64,000 nt of DNA from JAIOHN01 sp038258185 (lineage in GTDB: Bacteria > Chloroflexota > Anaerolineae > Aggregatilineales > Phototrophicaceae): the NCBI GenBank assembly GCA_038258185.1, contig JBBSQD010000004.1, positions 1 through 64,000 on the forward strand, read 5' to 3'. How positions within the stretch are numbered: position 1 is the stretch's first letter; every line of letters starts with the position of its first letter. This document shows positions 17,227 to 26,243 of the stretch, in pieces. The notes under the pieces were generated by a model. That model was given only the letters and a program-made list of their open reading frames with translations. It had not been told where the DNA came from and ran no database searches. A program made the position numbers and the translations under genes.

Positions 17227-18156
17227 ATGTCAACAAAGGCTAGCACAAATGCTCAGCGGTCGGGTTTTCTCCCTTTTCAAGTTAATCTAAGGACCCGGGA
17301 GGCCCTGGTTGCTTACCTTTTTCTTACCCCATTTTTGATATTTTTTGCAGTTTTCACATTACGCGCTGTCGTCTCTGCTGTGGATATGAGCTTTTACCAG
17401 TGGGAAATCCTCCGGCCAAATCGCCCTTACATTGGCCTGGCGAATTATCAGGAACTATTCGGCGATAGTGTGTGGTGGACAGCCCTGAGTAATACAGTCT
17501 GGTTTACAATTCTGACAGTGACCGGTACGACGGTTGTCGCTTTGTTAGCCGCTGTTGCTTCAACCCAGCCCATCCGTGGGCAAGGCTTTTTTCGTGTTTT
17601 GCTGTATATGCCCGCATTGTTTTCCGTAGGAGCGATGGGCCTGATCTGGGTCTGGTTGCTTAACTCACAGTTTGGCATCATCAACTATGGTCTCAGCTTC
17701 TTAGGGGTTCGGCCAATTAACTGGCTGGGCGAGGAAGGGCTGGTGATTCCCGCGCTTAGTCTGGCAACCATCTGGTGGGGATTTGGTTTCCCCATGCTGA
17801 TTTTCATTGCCGGATTGCAGGGTATCCCTGAACAACTGTATGAAGCGGCGCGGATTGATGGCGCTAGCGGTGTGCAGTTATTCCGACACATCACACTCCC
17901 ATTGCTGCGCCCCACTATTTTGTTTGTGACGGTTACGGGTGTGATTGCTCATTTTCAGGTCTATGGACAGCCACTCATTATGACGAATGGGGGGCCGGGA
18001 CGAGCATCGTATACCGTCATTTTCTATTTATATCAGGTCGCGTGGACGGCGTTCCGTATGGGCTATGGTTCCGCAGTGGCAATTTCGCTGGCGGCCATTA
18101 TCGCGCTGTTTACGGCCATCCAATTCGTTTTTATTGGTCGTAACGTAAGTTATTAA
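17227..18156 (+). CDS. CUT1 sugar ABC permease, MalF/UgpA-like
   Basis: 309-aa inner-membrane permease with six predicted helices, starting with LVAYLFLTPFLIFFAVFTLRAVV. The coupling-loop motif YEAARIDGASGVQLFRHITLPLLRP and the pre-motif segment GLQGIPEQL are typical. The late FQVYGQPLIMTNGGPGRASYTV is the conserved MalF signature. It sits 13 nt before its partner permease and 208 nt after the binding-protein gene, separated by a hairpin. No dedicated ATPase follows. Confidence 0.93.
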   Translation: MSTKASTNAQRSGFLPFQVNLRTREALVAYLFLTPFLIFFAVFTLRAVVSAVDMSFYQWEILRPNRPYIGLANYQELFGDSVWWTALSNTVWFTILTVTGTTVVALLAAVASTQPIRGQGFFRVLLYMPALFSVGAMGLIWVWLLNSQFGIINYGLSFLGVRPINWLGEEGLVIPALSLATIWWGFGFPMLIFIAGLQGIPEQLYEAARIDGASGVQLFRHITLPLLRPTILFVTVTGVIAHFQVYGQPLIMTNGGPGRASYTVIFYLYQVAWTAFRMGYGSAVAISLAAIIALFTAIQFVFIGRNVSY

Positions 18157-18169
18157 CGGGGATTCAGTT

Positions 18170-19015
18170 ATGGCATTTAGAAATTCTAATTTTTCGCAAA
18201 ATTTCTGGGCTTACCTGTTTCTGTTTATCATGAGTCTCTTCGTGATTTTCCCGTTATCAGTAGCCATCTCGCAATCTTTCATGACTAATCAGGAAGTCAA
18301 CCGTTGGCCTCCGCAGATTATCCCCGCAGAGCCGACACTCAATAACTACCGTACTGTACTTACGCAGCAGGATTTGCGTCTGGATTTATGGCTGCGTAAC
18401 AGTATTTTCGCGGCCTCAGCCTATACGCTGGCTGTGCTGGTAATCTGTACTCCGGCGTCTTATGCTTTCGCAAGACTGCGTTTTCCTGGTAGTACAATTT
18501 TGTTCTCGATTTTGCTGATTACGGTCATGATTCCATCGCAAGTGACGCTAATTCCAAATTACCTGCTGATGCGCGACCTGAAATTTTTAGACACATTCCA
18601 TGCGTTGATCTGGCCGGGGGCGGCGAATGTTTTTGGCGTGTTTCTGCTGCGCCAGTTTATGATCCAGATTCCTCAGGAACTGGAAGAGGCGGCTATTCTC
18701 GATGGCGCCAGTTATTGGGGGCGCTTCTGGTACGTGATTTTGCCGCTTTCAACCAATGCCATGACAGCACTGGCGATCTTTGTATTCCTTGGTCATTACA
18801 ATGACTTGTTCTGGCCATTTATTGTCACTAACAGTTTAGAGACTCGTACCCTGCCAGTTGGCCTCACCATTCTGAATTCGTCATACGCGGGTCAATACCG
18901 CCCAATGGTGTTATCCGGTGCCGTTCTGGCAACGGTGCCGATCCTGCTGGTTTATGCGATTTTCCAGCGCCGCATTATCAAGGGCGTGACTTTGAGCGGC
19001 ATGGGTGGGCGTTAA
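18170..19015 (+). CDS. CUT1 sugar ABC permease, MalG/UgpE-like
   Basis: 281-aa inner-membrane permease. It shows an N-terminal helix (FWAYLFLFIMSLFVIFPLSV), the MalG-type SYAFARLRFPG segment, the coupling motif EEAAILDGASYWGRFWYVILPLS and a C-terminal end IIKGVTLSGMGGR typical of the family. GGGGATTCAG precedes the ATG. It pairs with 17227-18156 to form the channel of the arabinan-linked importer. Confidence 0.93.
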   Translation: MAFRNSNFSQNFWAYLFLFIMSLFVIFPLSVAISQSFMTNQEVNRWPPQIIPAEPTLNNYRTVLTQQDLRLDLWLRNSIFAASAYTLAVLVICTPASYAFARLRFPGSTILFSILLITVMIPSQVTLIPNYLLMRDLKFLDTFHALIWPGAANVFGVFLLRQFMIQIPQELEEAAILDGASYWGRFWYVILPLSTNAMTALAIFVFLGHYNDLFWPFIVTNSLETRTLPVGLTILNSSYAGQYRPMVLSGAVLATVPILLVYAIFQRRIIKGVTLSGMGGR

Positions 19016-19060
19016 ATCACGTTTTCCATACTGGCGTGTGTGACGATCATAATTTGAAAA

Positions 19061-19099
19061 TTTGCGGCCTGTTCGCATTGTGAACAGATTAGGCGCAAA
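19061..19099 (+). terminator. Imperfect hairpin after the importer genes
   Basis: Inner arms CTGTTC (19069-19074) and GAACAG (19082-19087) lie within outer arms TTTGCG (19061-19066) and CGCAAA (19094-19099), with a small internal loop. It is 46 nt after the MalG-like stop and followed by an A/T-rich stretch. It may terminate or reduce readthrough into the GH51 gene; a regulator site is an alternative. Confidence 0.4.
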
Positions 19100-19244
19100 A
19101 TAAAACTGTTAGAAACCTTTAAAATGAAAATCAAGGCAGTTATTTAGCTGACCCTAGTTATTGCTGTGCCTGTTGCAGAGCGGGATAATCATTTGCAAGT
19201 AGGCGTTTGCTCATTGTCTTTTATATTGCATGAGGTAAATCTGA

Positions 19245-20756
19245 ATGTCTGTTTCTTCATCTAAAGCTCATATTTATCTGGATACTAACCGTGTCATCAG
19301 CCCCATATCGCCGTTGATATTCAGCGGTTTTGCGGAGCACATGGGACGCACGATTTATGAAGGCATTTATGACCCGGCGTCGCCGCATGCCGATGAAAAT
19401 GGCCTGCGTAAAGACGTGATTGCCGCGCTGCGTGAGCTGAATTTTCGGGCTATACGCTATCCCGGTGGCAACTTTTTAAGCGGCTATCGCTGGTTGGATG
19501 GTGTTGGCCCGCTTGATCAACGGCCTCGGCGCCGTGACCTGGCATGGCAGTCGATTGAAACCAATCAGTTCGGCACTAACGAATTTATGGAATTCTGCAA
19601 GAAAGTTAACACCGAGCCGATGATGGCCGTCAACATGGGCACCGGCACCATTCAGGATGCGGCCAATCTCGTTGAATATTGTAATGCCGCTGTGGGTACA
19701 AAATATTCTGACCTGCGCGCATCGCACGGTTATGCCGATCCGTATGGGGTGAAGTACTGGTGCATTGGTAATGAGATGGATGGCCCGTGGCAGATTGGTC
19801 ATCTTGAAGCCGATGACTACGGCAAGAAAGCGCGCGAAGCTGCCAAGATGATGCGCTGGCAAGACCCATTGATTGATCTGATTCTCTGCGGTTCGTCCAA
19901 CTCGAACATGCCGACTTACCCGGATTGGGATCGCACGGCACTGGAATGGTGCTGGGATCAGGTCGATTATCATTCGCTGCATTATTATGCCAATAACAAT
20001 GATAATGACACCGACAGCTATCTGGCACTGAGCGCCGAATTTGAGGATTTCATCGATACACTTACGGGTGTTTTGCGCTATGTAAAGGCCAAGCGTCGCT
20101 CCAAACATGATGTTTATCTCTCGTGGGATGAGTGGAATGTGTGGTACAAAGCGAACGGCTCCGACCACACTCACGGTCTGTGGAGCGAAGCGCCGCATCT
20201 GATTGAAGAAGTGTACAACCTTGAGGATGCGCTGGTGGTCGCGCAGTGGATGAATGTGTTCCTGCGTAAATCTGATGTTCTGAAAATTGCCTGTCTGGCA
20301 CAGATTGTCAATGTGATTGCTCCTATCCTGACCACACGCGAGGGCATGCTGAAGCAATCGATTTATTATCCGTTTATGCTGTTCAGCAAGCTGGCAAGCG
20401 GCGCCGCACTCGATGTCGCGGTGAAGGCTCCGCTTTACTCGACGACCAAATTTGGTGATATGCCTTTGCTGGATGTCTCGGCTTCTTATAATGAAGAAAA
20501 TCAGGATAACGTGATTTTCATCGTGAATCGCAGCCAAACTGAAAGCCTACCTGTCGAACTGCACTGGCAGGATCGCGTACCTCAGAGTATTCAATCTGTG
20601 TATCAGATGGCTGGTACTGATCCTAAAGCGGCCAATACGTTCGAAAACCCTGACCAGATCAAGGTTGTTGAAGTTGCCGTGCCGAAGCTGGATGACGGCA
20701 GTGCAATGTTGAGCGTACCGCCACTCTCATTCACTGTGGTCCATGCCTGTTTATAA
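19245..20756 (+). CDS. abfA: Alpha-L-arabinofuranosidase, GH51
   Basis: 503 aa, full length for intracellular GH51. It removes terminal arabinofuranose from arabinan, arabinoxylan or imported arabino-oligosaccharides. N-terminal IYLDTNRVISPISPLIFSGFAEHMGR is the family opening. The acid/base glutamate is in CIGNEMDGPW (about residue 177) and the nucleophile in LSWDEWNVWY (about residue 296). There is a C-terminal beta domain (VIFIVNRSQTE). No signal peptide, so it acts in the cytoplasm after uptake by 15666-19015. TGAGG lies about 10 nt before the ATG. It is followed 12 nt later by a secreted GH43 enzyme, giving outside cleavage, uptake, then inside cleavage. Confidence 0.95.
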   Translation: MSVSSSKAHIYLDTNRVISPISPLIFSGFAEHMGRTIYEGIYDPASPHADENGLRKDVIAALRELNFRAIRYPGGNFLSGYRWLDGVGPLDQRPRRRDLAWQSIETNQFGTNEFMEFCKKVNTEPMMAVNMGTGTIQDAANLVEYCNAAVGTKYSDLRASHGYADPYGVKYWCIGNEMDGPWQIGHLEADDYGKKAREAAKMMRWQDPLIDLILCGSSNSNMPTYPDWDRTALEWCWDQVDYHSLHYYANNNDNDTDSYLALSAEFEDFIDTLTGVLRYVKAKRRSKHDVYLSWDEWNVWYKANGSDHTHGLWSEAPHLIEEVYNLEDALVVAQWMNVFLRKSDVLKIACLAQIVNVIAPILTTREGMLKQSIYYPFMLFSKLASGAALDVAVKAPLYSTTKFGDMPLLDVSASYNEENQDNVIFIVNRSQTESLPVELHWQDRVPQSIQSVYQMAGTDPKAANTFENPDQIKVVEVAVPKLDDGSAMLSVPPLSFTVVHACL

Positions 20757-20768
20757 GAGGTTAAAGTC

Positions 20769-22301
20769 ATGATGGATAGCTCGAAGCGATATTTCAAGAA
20801 TTTGCTATGGATAGGAAAATTGCTGAAGATTGTTTTCGGGTTGTTCATGGTGTTGCTGATGGTGGGCGGGGTAGAGGCGCAGACAGATGAAGAAACGCCT
20901 ATCACATTCCAGAACCCGTTAAATGTTTATCGCGGGCCTGACCCGTGGTTGACCTATTATGAGGGTAATTATTATCTGGCAACCACAACGGGCACATCTG
21001 AACTCACCATGCAAAAATCACCGACCATCGCTGGCTTAAAATCGGCTATGGTCATTAACATCTATGCAGAAACCGAGGCTTCGCGTTGCTGTAATATGTG
21101 GGCGCCAGAGTTTCATCTGCTGGACGGCCCGAATGGCCCTCGCTGGTATTTCTACTACACGGCAGGCACAGCCGGGACATTAGATAATCAGCATACGCAT
21201 GTGCTGGAAAGCGTGGGAACAGACCCGTTAGGGCCTTATACGTATAAAGCGCGTATTTTTGACCCGCAGAATGATGTCTGGGCGATTGATGGCAGTGTGC
21301 TGCAAATGAACGCCTCCTTGTATTTTCTGTTTTCATCATGGGTGGGCAGTAATCAATCGATGTATATTGCGCCGATGAGCGATCCGTGGACACTGAGCGG
21401 GGAACGTGTGTTAATTTCCAAACCCGATTATGCCTGGGAAAAAGTCGGCCTGAATGTCAACGAAGGGCCGGTTGCCTTGCAGCACGAGGGCAAGACTTTC
21501 ATTATATACTCGGCCAGTTATTGCAATACACCTGATTATAAGCTGGGGCTGCTGACCTATAACGGTGGTGATCCATTAAACATCGATTCCTGGGATAAAA
21601 GCCCTGAACCGGTATTTGAGCGGTCTGACGAAAATGGTGTCTACGGCCCCGGTCATAATGGCTTTTTCAAATCGCCGGATGGCACAGAGGACTGGATTGT
21701 CTACCACGCCAATAGCTCAGTCACTGCTGGATGCTCCGATTCGCGTACGACACGTGTACAGAAGTTCAGATGGAATGCCGATGGTACGCCTGACTTCGGT
21801 GTGCCGGTTTCGGTAGAGCAGAGTATCGAAGTTCCTGCGGGTGATATGGGAGCAGAAGTATCGGGCGAGGATGAACAGCAGATGATATCGCGCTTCAAGT
21901 CATATAATCTGCGTGATGGTTATCTCCGACATGCCGACTCTTTTCTGCGGATTGATACGGCCATAGACCCGCTTGCCGATTCGCTGTTTTACGTGGTACC
22001 CGGATTGGCTGACCCGGAAGCTGTTTCGATTATGGCGGTGAATTTTCCGGGGTATTATCTACGGCGTCAGGGCAATAGCATTATCCTCAGCGCGTCAGAT
22101 GCCAGCGAAACATTTAACACAGATGCAATGTGGTGGTTAAAGCCCGGCCTGGCAGACAGCGAATGGATTTCGTTTGAAGCTTATGATCAACCTGATCGCT
22201 ACCTGGGGCAAAAGTTTGGGCTGGTAGCCATGATAGAACTATCAGAAGCATCGACAGACTTGGTGCGCGAAGATGCCACTTTCCTGCAGGAAATCCAATA
22301 A
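20769..22301 (+). CDS. Secreted GH43 arabinanase/arabinofuranosidase with C-terminal AbfB-like domain
   Basis: 510 aa. Residues ~1-38 form a long signal peptide with h-region IVFGLFMVLLMVGGVEA. The five-bladed GH43 propeller spans ~45-355. Catalytic candidates are RGPDPWL (general base Asp), WAIDGSVL (pKa-modulating Asp) and NEGPVAL (acid Glu). Residues ~370-505 (ISRFKSYNLRDGYLRH, FPGYYLRRQGNSIILS, DRYLGQKFG) show the beta-trefoil repeats of an AbfB/CBM42 arabinofuranose-binding domain. AAGAGG precedes the ATG, 12 nt after GH51. A perfect terminator follows. Activity on arabinan or arabinoxylan side chains is inferred from family and context. Confidence 0.9.
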   Translation: MMDSSKRYFKNLLWIGKLLKIVFGLFMVLLMVGGVEAQTDEETPITFQNPLNVYRGPDPWLTYYEGNYYLATTTGTSELTMQKSPTIAGLKSAMVINIYAETEASRCCNMWAPEFHLLDGPNGPRWYFYYTAGTAGTLDNQHTHVLESVGTDPLGPYTYKARIFDPQNDVWAIDGSVLQMNASLYFLFSSWVGSNQSMYIAPMSDPWTLSGERVLISKPDYAWEKVGLNVNEGPVALQHEGKTFIIYSASYCNTPDYKLGLLTYNGGDPLNIDSWDKSPEPVFERSDENGVYGPGHNGFFKSPDGTEDWIVYHANSSVTAGCSDSRTTRVQKFRWNADGTPDFGVPVSVEQSIEVPAGDMGAEVSGEDEQQMISRFKSYNLRDGYLRHADSFLRIDTAIDPLADSLFYVVPGLADPEAVSIMAVNFPGYYLRRQGNSIILSASDASETFNTDAMWWLKPGLADSEWISFEAYDQPDRYLGQKFGLVAMIELSEASTDLVREDATFLQEIQ

Positions 22302-22312
22302 GTTAAGCGTAT

Positions 22313-22345
22313 ACTGGAGGGGTTATTAACTAAAACCCCTCCAGT
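22313..22345. terminator. Bidirectional terminator between GH43 and araA
   Basis: Perfect 12-bp stem ACTGGAGGGGTT (22313-22324) with AACCCCTCCAGT (22334-22345), 9-nt loop, centred in the 62-bp gap between convergent genes. Confidence 0.75.
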
Positions 22346-22363
22346 GCCTGATTGTGTTACAGT

Positions 22364-23872
22364 CTAAATCCGCTGCGAGAGCAGATAATAGGCTTCGTTC
22401 CAGCGTAATTCATTTCTGAACTGGCTAATCTGCGTATTTTCATCAATATGCAGGAACTCAATCCCCGCCATATCTGCAAAATCGTATAAATGCTCGGCTG
22501 TCAGCGAGAGGCTGAACCCCGTGTGATGGGCGCCTCCGGCATAAATCCAGGCGGCGGCCCCGACTTTGAGATTGGGGCGCGGTATCCATAAGGCGCGGGC
22601 CACTGGCAGCTTCGGCAGTGGAGCATCGGGCGGGATTACATCCACATCATTCACCACCATCCGGAATCGATTGCCCATGTCCATCAGCGATACGTTGATT
22701 GCTGGCCCGGTTTGTGAGTTAAATACCAACCGTGCGGGGTCGGCTTTCCCGCCGATACCCAACGGGTGGACTTCTAAGCTGATTTCTCCATCGGCAATGG
22801 TTGGGCAAATTTCCAGCATATGTGCGCCCAAAACTTTTAAGCCATCGGGGCTCAGGTGGTAGGTGTAATCCTCCATGAAAGAGGTGCCGCCTTCCAGCCC
22901 AGCGCTCATGACTTTCATAGCGCGCAGCAGGGCGGATGTTTTCCAGTCCCCTTCACCGCCAAAGCCATACCCATCGGCCATCAAACGCTGCACAGCTAAC
23001 CCCGGTAATTGAGCGAGGCCGTGTAAATCCTCAAATGTGGTGGTGAATGCTTTGAAATCACCGGCTTCCAGGAAAGCGCGCATGCCTAATTCGATACGGG
23101 CGGCTTCTCGGACAGAATCGTGACGTTCACCACCTGTGCGTAAGTCTGTGCTCAGCGCATATTGCGCCTCATATTCCGCGATGAGTTGATTGATGGCCGC
23201 ATCGCTAACCGCATCCACCAGCTCGACCAGATCACCTACGCCATAACCGTGGACTGCATATCCCAGGCGCAACTGTGCTTCAACCTTGTCGCCTTCGGTG
23301 ACGGCTACGGAACGCATATTGTCGCCAAAACGCGCGAGTCTGGCCCCATGTGCATCGTGCCATGCGCTGGCGGCTCGGGCCCAGACAGAGATGCGCTGCT
23401 GTACTTCTGGATCTTGCCAGTGCCCTACGATAACTTTTCGGTTGATGCGCATGCGGCTCATAATGAAGCCAAATTCGCGATCACCATGCGCAGCCTGATT
23501 CAGATTCATGAAGTCCATGTCAATATCTGACCAGGGAATATCGCGATTGTATTGCGTATGAAGATGGGCCAGCGGTTTCTGCAATACCGTTAACCCCGCG
23601 ATCCAGTTGCGGGATGGCGAAAAGGTATGCATCCAGGTCATGATGCCGACGCAATTTGGCGCGGCATTGGCTTCCATACACAGCGAATGGATCTCTTCCG
23701 ACGTGGTTGCCACCGGCTTAAAGACAATTTGCGTGGGTATGGTACCGGCGCTGTTGAGCGCGCGAACAATCTCCTCAGAGTGCTGCGCGACTTGTTGTAA
23801 GGTTTCCGGACCATACAGATGCTGACTGCCTGTCAGAAACCAGATTTCAAACTTGCTAAGATCGATGGGCAT
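22364..23872 (-). CDS. araA: L-arabinose isomerase
   Basis: Converts L-arabinose to L-ribulose, the first step of bacterial arabinose use. 502 aa, full length. Family landmarks are EIWFLTGSQHLYG at the N-terminus, the substrate/metal region GEGDWKTSALLRAMK and GGTSFMEDYTYHL, HMLEICPTI, and HHTGFS near the C-terminus. The two metal-binding glutamates lie in the EGDWK and FMEDY segments and the histidines in the HMLE and AHHTG segments. It is downstream of and co-directional with the GH43 gene at 23917 (44-nt gap), with the LacI-type operator ahead of both. No araB or araD is present in the window, so the later steps are encoded elsewhere or by other kinases. Confidence 0.97.
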   Translation of the reverse strand: MPIDLSKFEIWFLTGSQHLYGPETLQQVAQHSEEIVRALNSAGTIPTQIVFKPVATTSEEIHSLCMEANAAPNCVGIMTWMHTFSPSRNWIAGLTVLQKPLAHLHTQYNRDIPWSDIDMDFMNLNQAAHGDREFGFIMSRMRINRKVIVGHWQDPEVQQRISVWARAASAWHDAHGARLARFGDNMRSVAVTEGDKVEAQLRLGYAVHGYGVGDLVELVDAVSDAAINQLIAEYEAQYALSTDLRTGGERHDSVREAARIELGMRAFLEAGDFKAFTTTFEDLHGLAQLPGLAVQRLMADGYGFGGEGDWKTSALLRAMKVMSAGLEGGTSFMEDYTYHLSPDGLKVLGAHMLEICPTIADGEISLEVHPLGIGGKADPARLVFNSQTGPAINVSLMDMGNRFRMVVNDVDVIPPDAPLPKLPVARALWIPRPNLKVGAAAWIYAGGAHHTGFSLSLTAEHLYDFADMAGIEFLHIDENTQISQFRNELRWNEAYYLLSQRI

Positions 23873-23916
23873 AAATGAATTCCTTCAAATCGTTCTAAAA
23901 ATGATTCAGATTGTAG

Positions 23917-24954
23917 TTATAGCGATGTGCTGATCGACGGCCAGCCATCTTCGTCCCATTCAAGTGGACTCATCCGCAGGGTCGGGACTCCGGTATTTTC
24001 TGCATCATACGCATGATAGACGATGTAATCAATATCGTCAGTTCTCAAAATCGCATTATGGCCGGGGCCGCGCCAACGCTCAGTCGGGAAGGTGACTTGT
24101 GTGCCCCCACCGCGCAGCATTTCGACGCCATCGCGGTCAACATACGGGCCGGTCACCATCTCTGAGCGTCCAACCATGACGTGATAGGTACTGTCTGCAC
24201 CCTGGCAGCAGGAATCAAATGAGACGAACAGATAATAAAAGTCACCTTCATGAATGATAAACGGAGCCTCGACTGCGCCATAATTCACCGTACGCTGCGC
24301 CAGAGAATAGAGGGTATCATCTTCCTCAGAGAGTTTACCAGTTTCAAAATCCAGCCGCCGCATTTTTATCCCTGTCCAGAAACTGCCGAAAGCCAGCCAC
24401 GGTACACCATCGGCATCCAGGATAAGATTAGGGTCAATGCAATTGTAATTATTGCTGCGAACCGATTCGATGACCAGCCCTTCATCCACCCATTCAAAAT
24501 CGTCTGACTCAAAGTCCAGCGTTTTGTTGGTTGCCAGCGCAATTAAAGAGCGGTTGCTGCCAAAGGTGGATACAGAATAATAGAGATGATATTTGTCATT
24601 GTAGTAGGAAATATCCGGCGCCCAGATGTCACTGGCACCCGGAATCGCTTCGGCTGCCCAAGCGGGTAACCCGGAGAAAACTGTCGGTGGGAATGCCTGT
24701 TTCCAGTCCAGCATATCGACGGATTTACGCACAGGAATACCTCGGCCTGTGCAGAAGAGATAGTAGGCATCATCTGCCTTAATCATGACTGGATCATGCA
24801 CTCTCCGGATGGAACCGGTCAACGGTAATGACCCTGTATCTTCCTCAGAATCCTGCATTCGTGCCAGGTGAGGGAGCGTTACACCAAAGCCTGTGCCGAG
24901 TATCAGGCTGGAACGCAGAAACTGACGACGCGTAAAATATTTTGCCATGAGCAT
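23917..24954 (-). CDS. GH43 arabinan endo-1,5-alpha-L-arabinosidase-like enzyme with Tat signal
   Basis: 345 aa. Twin-arginine export signal YFTRRQFLRSSLILGTGFG, then a single GH43 propeller. Catalytic candidates are RRVHDPVMI (base Asp), NCIDPNLILD (second Asp) and GAVEAPFII (acid Glu). VYHAYDAENTGVPTLRMSPLEWDEDGWP near the C-terminus is characteristic of endo-arabinanases. Two possible starts exist: ATG 24954 and ATG 24948, with AAGGG upstream; both keep the Tat motif. It should cut arabinan outside the membrane to feed the importer, with araA downstream handling the monomer. The promoter and operator at 24987-25047 precede it. Confidence 0.9.
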   Translation of the reverse strand: MLMAKYFTRRQFLRSSLILGTGFGVTLPHLARMQDSEEDTGSLPLTGSIRRVHDPVMIKADDAYYLFCTGRGIPVRKSVDMLDWKQAFPPTVFSGLPAWAAEAIPGASDIWAPDISYYNDKYHLYYSVSTFGSNRSLIALATNKTLDFESDDFEWVDEGLVIESVRSNNYNCIDPNLILDADGVPWLAFGSFWTGIKMRRLDFETGKLSEEDDTLYSLAQRTVNYGAVEAPFIIHEGDFYYLFVSFDSCCQGADSTYHVMVGRSEMVTGPYVDRDGVEMLRGGGTQVTFPTERWRGPGHNAILRTDDIDYIVYHAYDAENTGVPTLRMSPLEWDEDGWPSISTSL

Positions 24955-24986
24955 GTACCCTTAAACAATAAATTCAATTTAAATCG

Positions 24987-25004
24987 TAATGCATTCGTAT
25001 GCAC
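24987..25004. promoter_or_regulatory. Putative LacI-family operator, copy 2
   Basis: Identical 18-bp sequence to 15175-15192 with core TGCATTCGTATGCA. It lies about 33 bp upstream of the GH43 start and just downstream of a - strand promoter. Confidence 0.65.
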
Positions 25005-25019
25005 GGATTATTTATGCCT

Positions 25020-25047
25020 AGTCTATCGCGTTGTCGATGCTTGTCAA
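25020..25047 (-). promoter_or_regulatory. Promoter of the GH43-araA operon
   Basis: On the - strand, perfect -35 TTGACA (25047-25042), 16-bp spacer, -10 TAGACT (25025-25020, 4 of 6). The operator begins about 16 bp downstream of the -10, so bound repressor would block initiation or clearance. Confidence 0.5.
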
Positions 25048-25160
25048 TACATTAGTGGGGCATTACGCCCCTTTAAGTTTAACCATAAATCAGTAGTTGT
25101 GTTTAAGCGGATGAAAATGACTTGTGGTTCAGGTTGATCGCTGTGCCGTATCGAAGGTGG

Positions 25161-26243
25161 TTAATTCCACAACAGAGACGCCTCAGTTTGCGGATCAAAA
25201 AACTGTACATGGTTGGTATCAAAGTGAAGCCCGACATGATCACCGGTCTTGATCCGTTGGCCTGTATCTGCCAGCGCATAGAGGCGCGTATTGCCGACAC
25301 TTAAATCAAGCATATCATCACGCCCTAACGGCTCAACAATGAACACTTCGCCTTTGGCGTCCGGTTCATCAGCGTCAACCAATGTGATGTTTTCTGGACG
25401 AATACCCAATTTCACAGATTTTAGCCGGGCTGCTGCTTCTCCACGTTCTGCCGGGATTTTTAAGCACAGGTCGGTTGACCGGGCAATGAAATCTCCGCCT
25501 TCGCTGGTTACCTCAGCATCAATAATATTCATCGGGGGATTGCCGATAAACTCAGCAATAAAAAGCGTTTTGGGCCGATCATAAAGATCTTCGGGCGTAT
25601 CGAATGCCTGAAGCTTACCCTTACTCATCACGGCGATGCGATCCGCCATTGTCATGGCTTCGATCTGATCGTGGGTGACAAATATAGAGGTGATCCCCAG
25701 CCGCTTTTGCAGGTGCTTAATCTCGCCGCGCATGGTAAGCCGTAATCTGGCATCGAGATTGGAGAGTGGTTCATCAAACAGCAGGATGTCCGGTTCTTTA
25801 ACCAGCGCGCGTCCCAGAGCGACACGCTGCTGCTGTCCGCCAGAAAGTTGCCCCGGACGACGATCCAGCAATTCACCAATCCCCATGATGCCGGCAATAT
25901 TCTGCACCTTCTCAAATTGATCTTTTTTGGTCACATTCTTCAACTTGAGGGGGTAAGCGATATTTTCAAACACAGTCATATGCGGGTAAAGCGCATAACT
26001 CTGAAACACCATGCCGATGTTGCGCTCACGGGGCGGAATCTGGTTGACGATGCGCTCACCGAAGCGGATGATACCGCCAGATGGTTTATAGATACCGGCT
26101 AACATCAGCAGAGTCGTTGTTTTTCCACAGCCCGATGGCCCCAAAAATGCCACGAACTCACCATCATTAACGGCCAGATTAAGGGCTTCGACAGCCGTTA
26201 CGGCGCCGAATGATTTACTTAAATTCTCAATTGCGACATCCAT
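25161..26243 (-). CDS. CUT1 sugar ABC transporter ATPase (MalK/UgpC/MsmX-like)
   Basis: 360-aa cytoplasmic ATPase. It shows Walker A GPSGCGKTTTLLML, Q-loop MVFQSYALYPHMTV, signature LSGGQQQRVALGRAL, Walker B ILLFDEPLSNLDARLR, and the switch HDQIEAMTMADRIAVM. A C-terminal TOBE regulatory domain (ENITLVDADEPDAKGEVFIVEPLGRDDML) identifies the CUT1 class. The stop of the upstream permease overlaps its start by 1 nt. It is the only CUT1 ATPase in the window although three permease sets are present. MsmX-type ATPases are known to serve several importers, which may be so here. Confidence 0.94.
   Translation of the reverse strand: MDVAIENLSKSFGAVTAVEALNLAVNDGEFVAFLGPSGCGKTTTLLMLAGIYKPSGGIIRFGERIVNQIPPRERNIGMVFQSYALYPHMTVFENIAYPLKLKNVTKKDQFEKVQNIAGIMGIGELLDRRPGQLSGGQQQRVALGRALVKEPDILLFDEPLSNLDARLRLTMRGEIKHLQKRLGITSIFVTHDQIEAMTMADRIAVMSKGKLQAFDTPEDLYDRPKTLFIAEFIGNPPMNIIDAEVTSEGGDFIARSTDLCLKIPAERGEAAARLKSVKLGIRPENITLVDADEPDAKGEVFIVEPLGRDDMLDLSVGNTRLYALADTGQRIKTGDHVGLHFDTNHVQFFDPQTEASLLWN

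Noticed and set aside
19476..20537. 353-codon open frame on the - strand opposite the GH51 gene
   Set aside because: It lies wholly inside a strongly conserved GH51 coding region, shows no family pattern, has His/Ile-rich low-quality composition, and reflects codon bias of the real gene.
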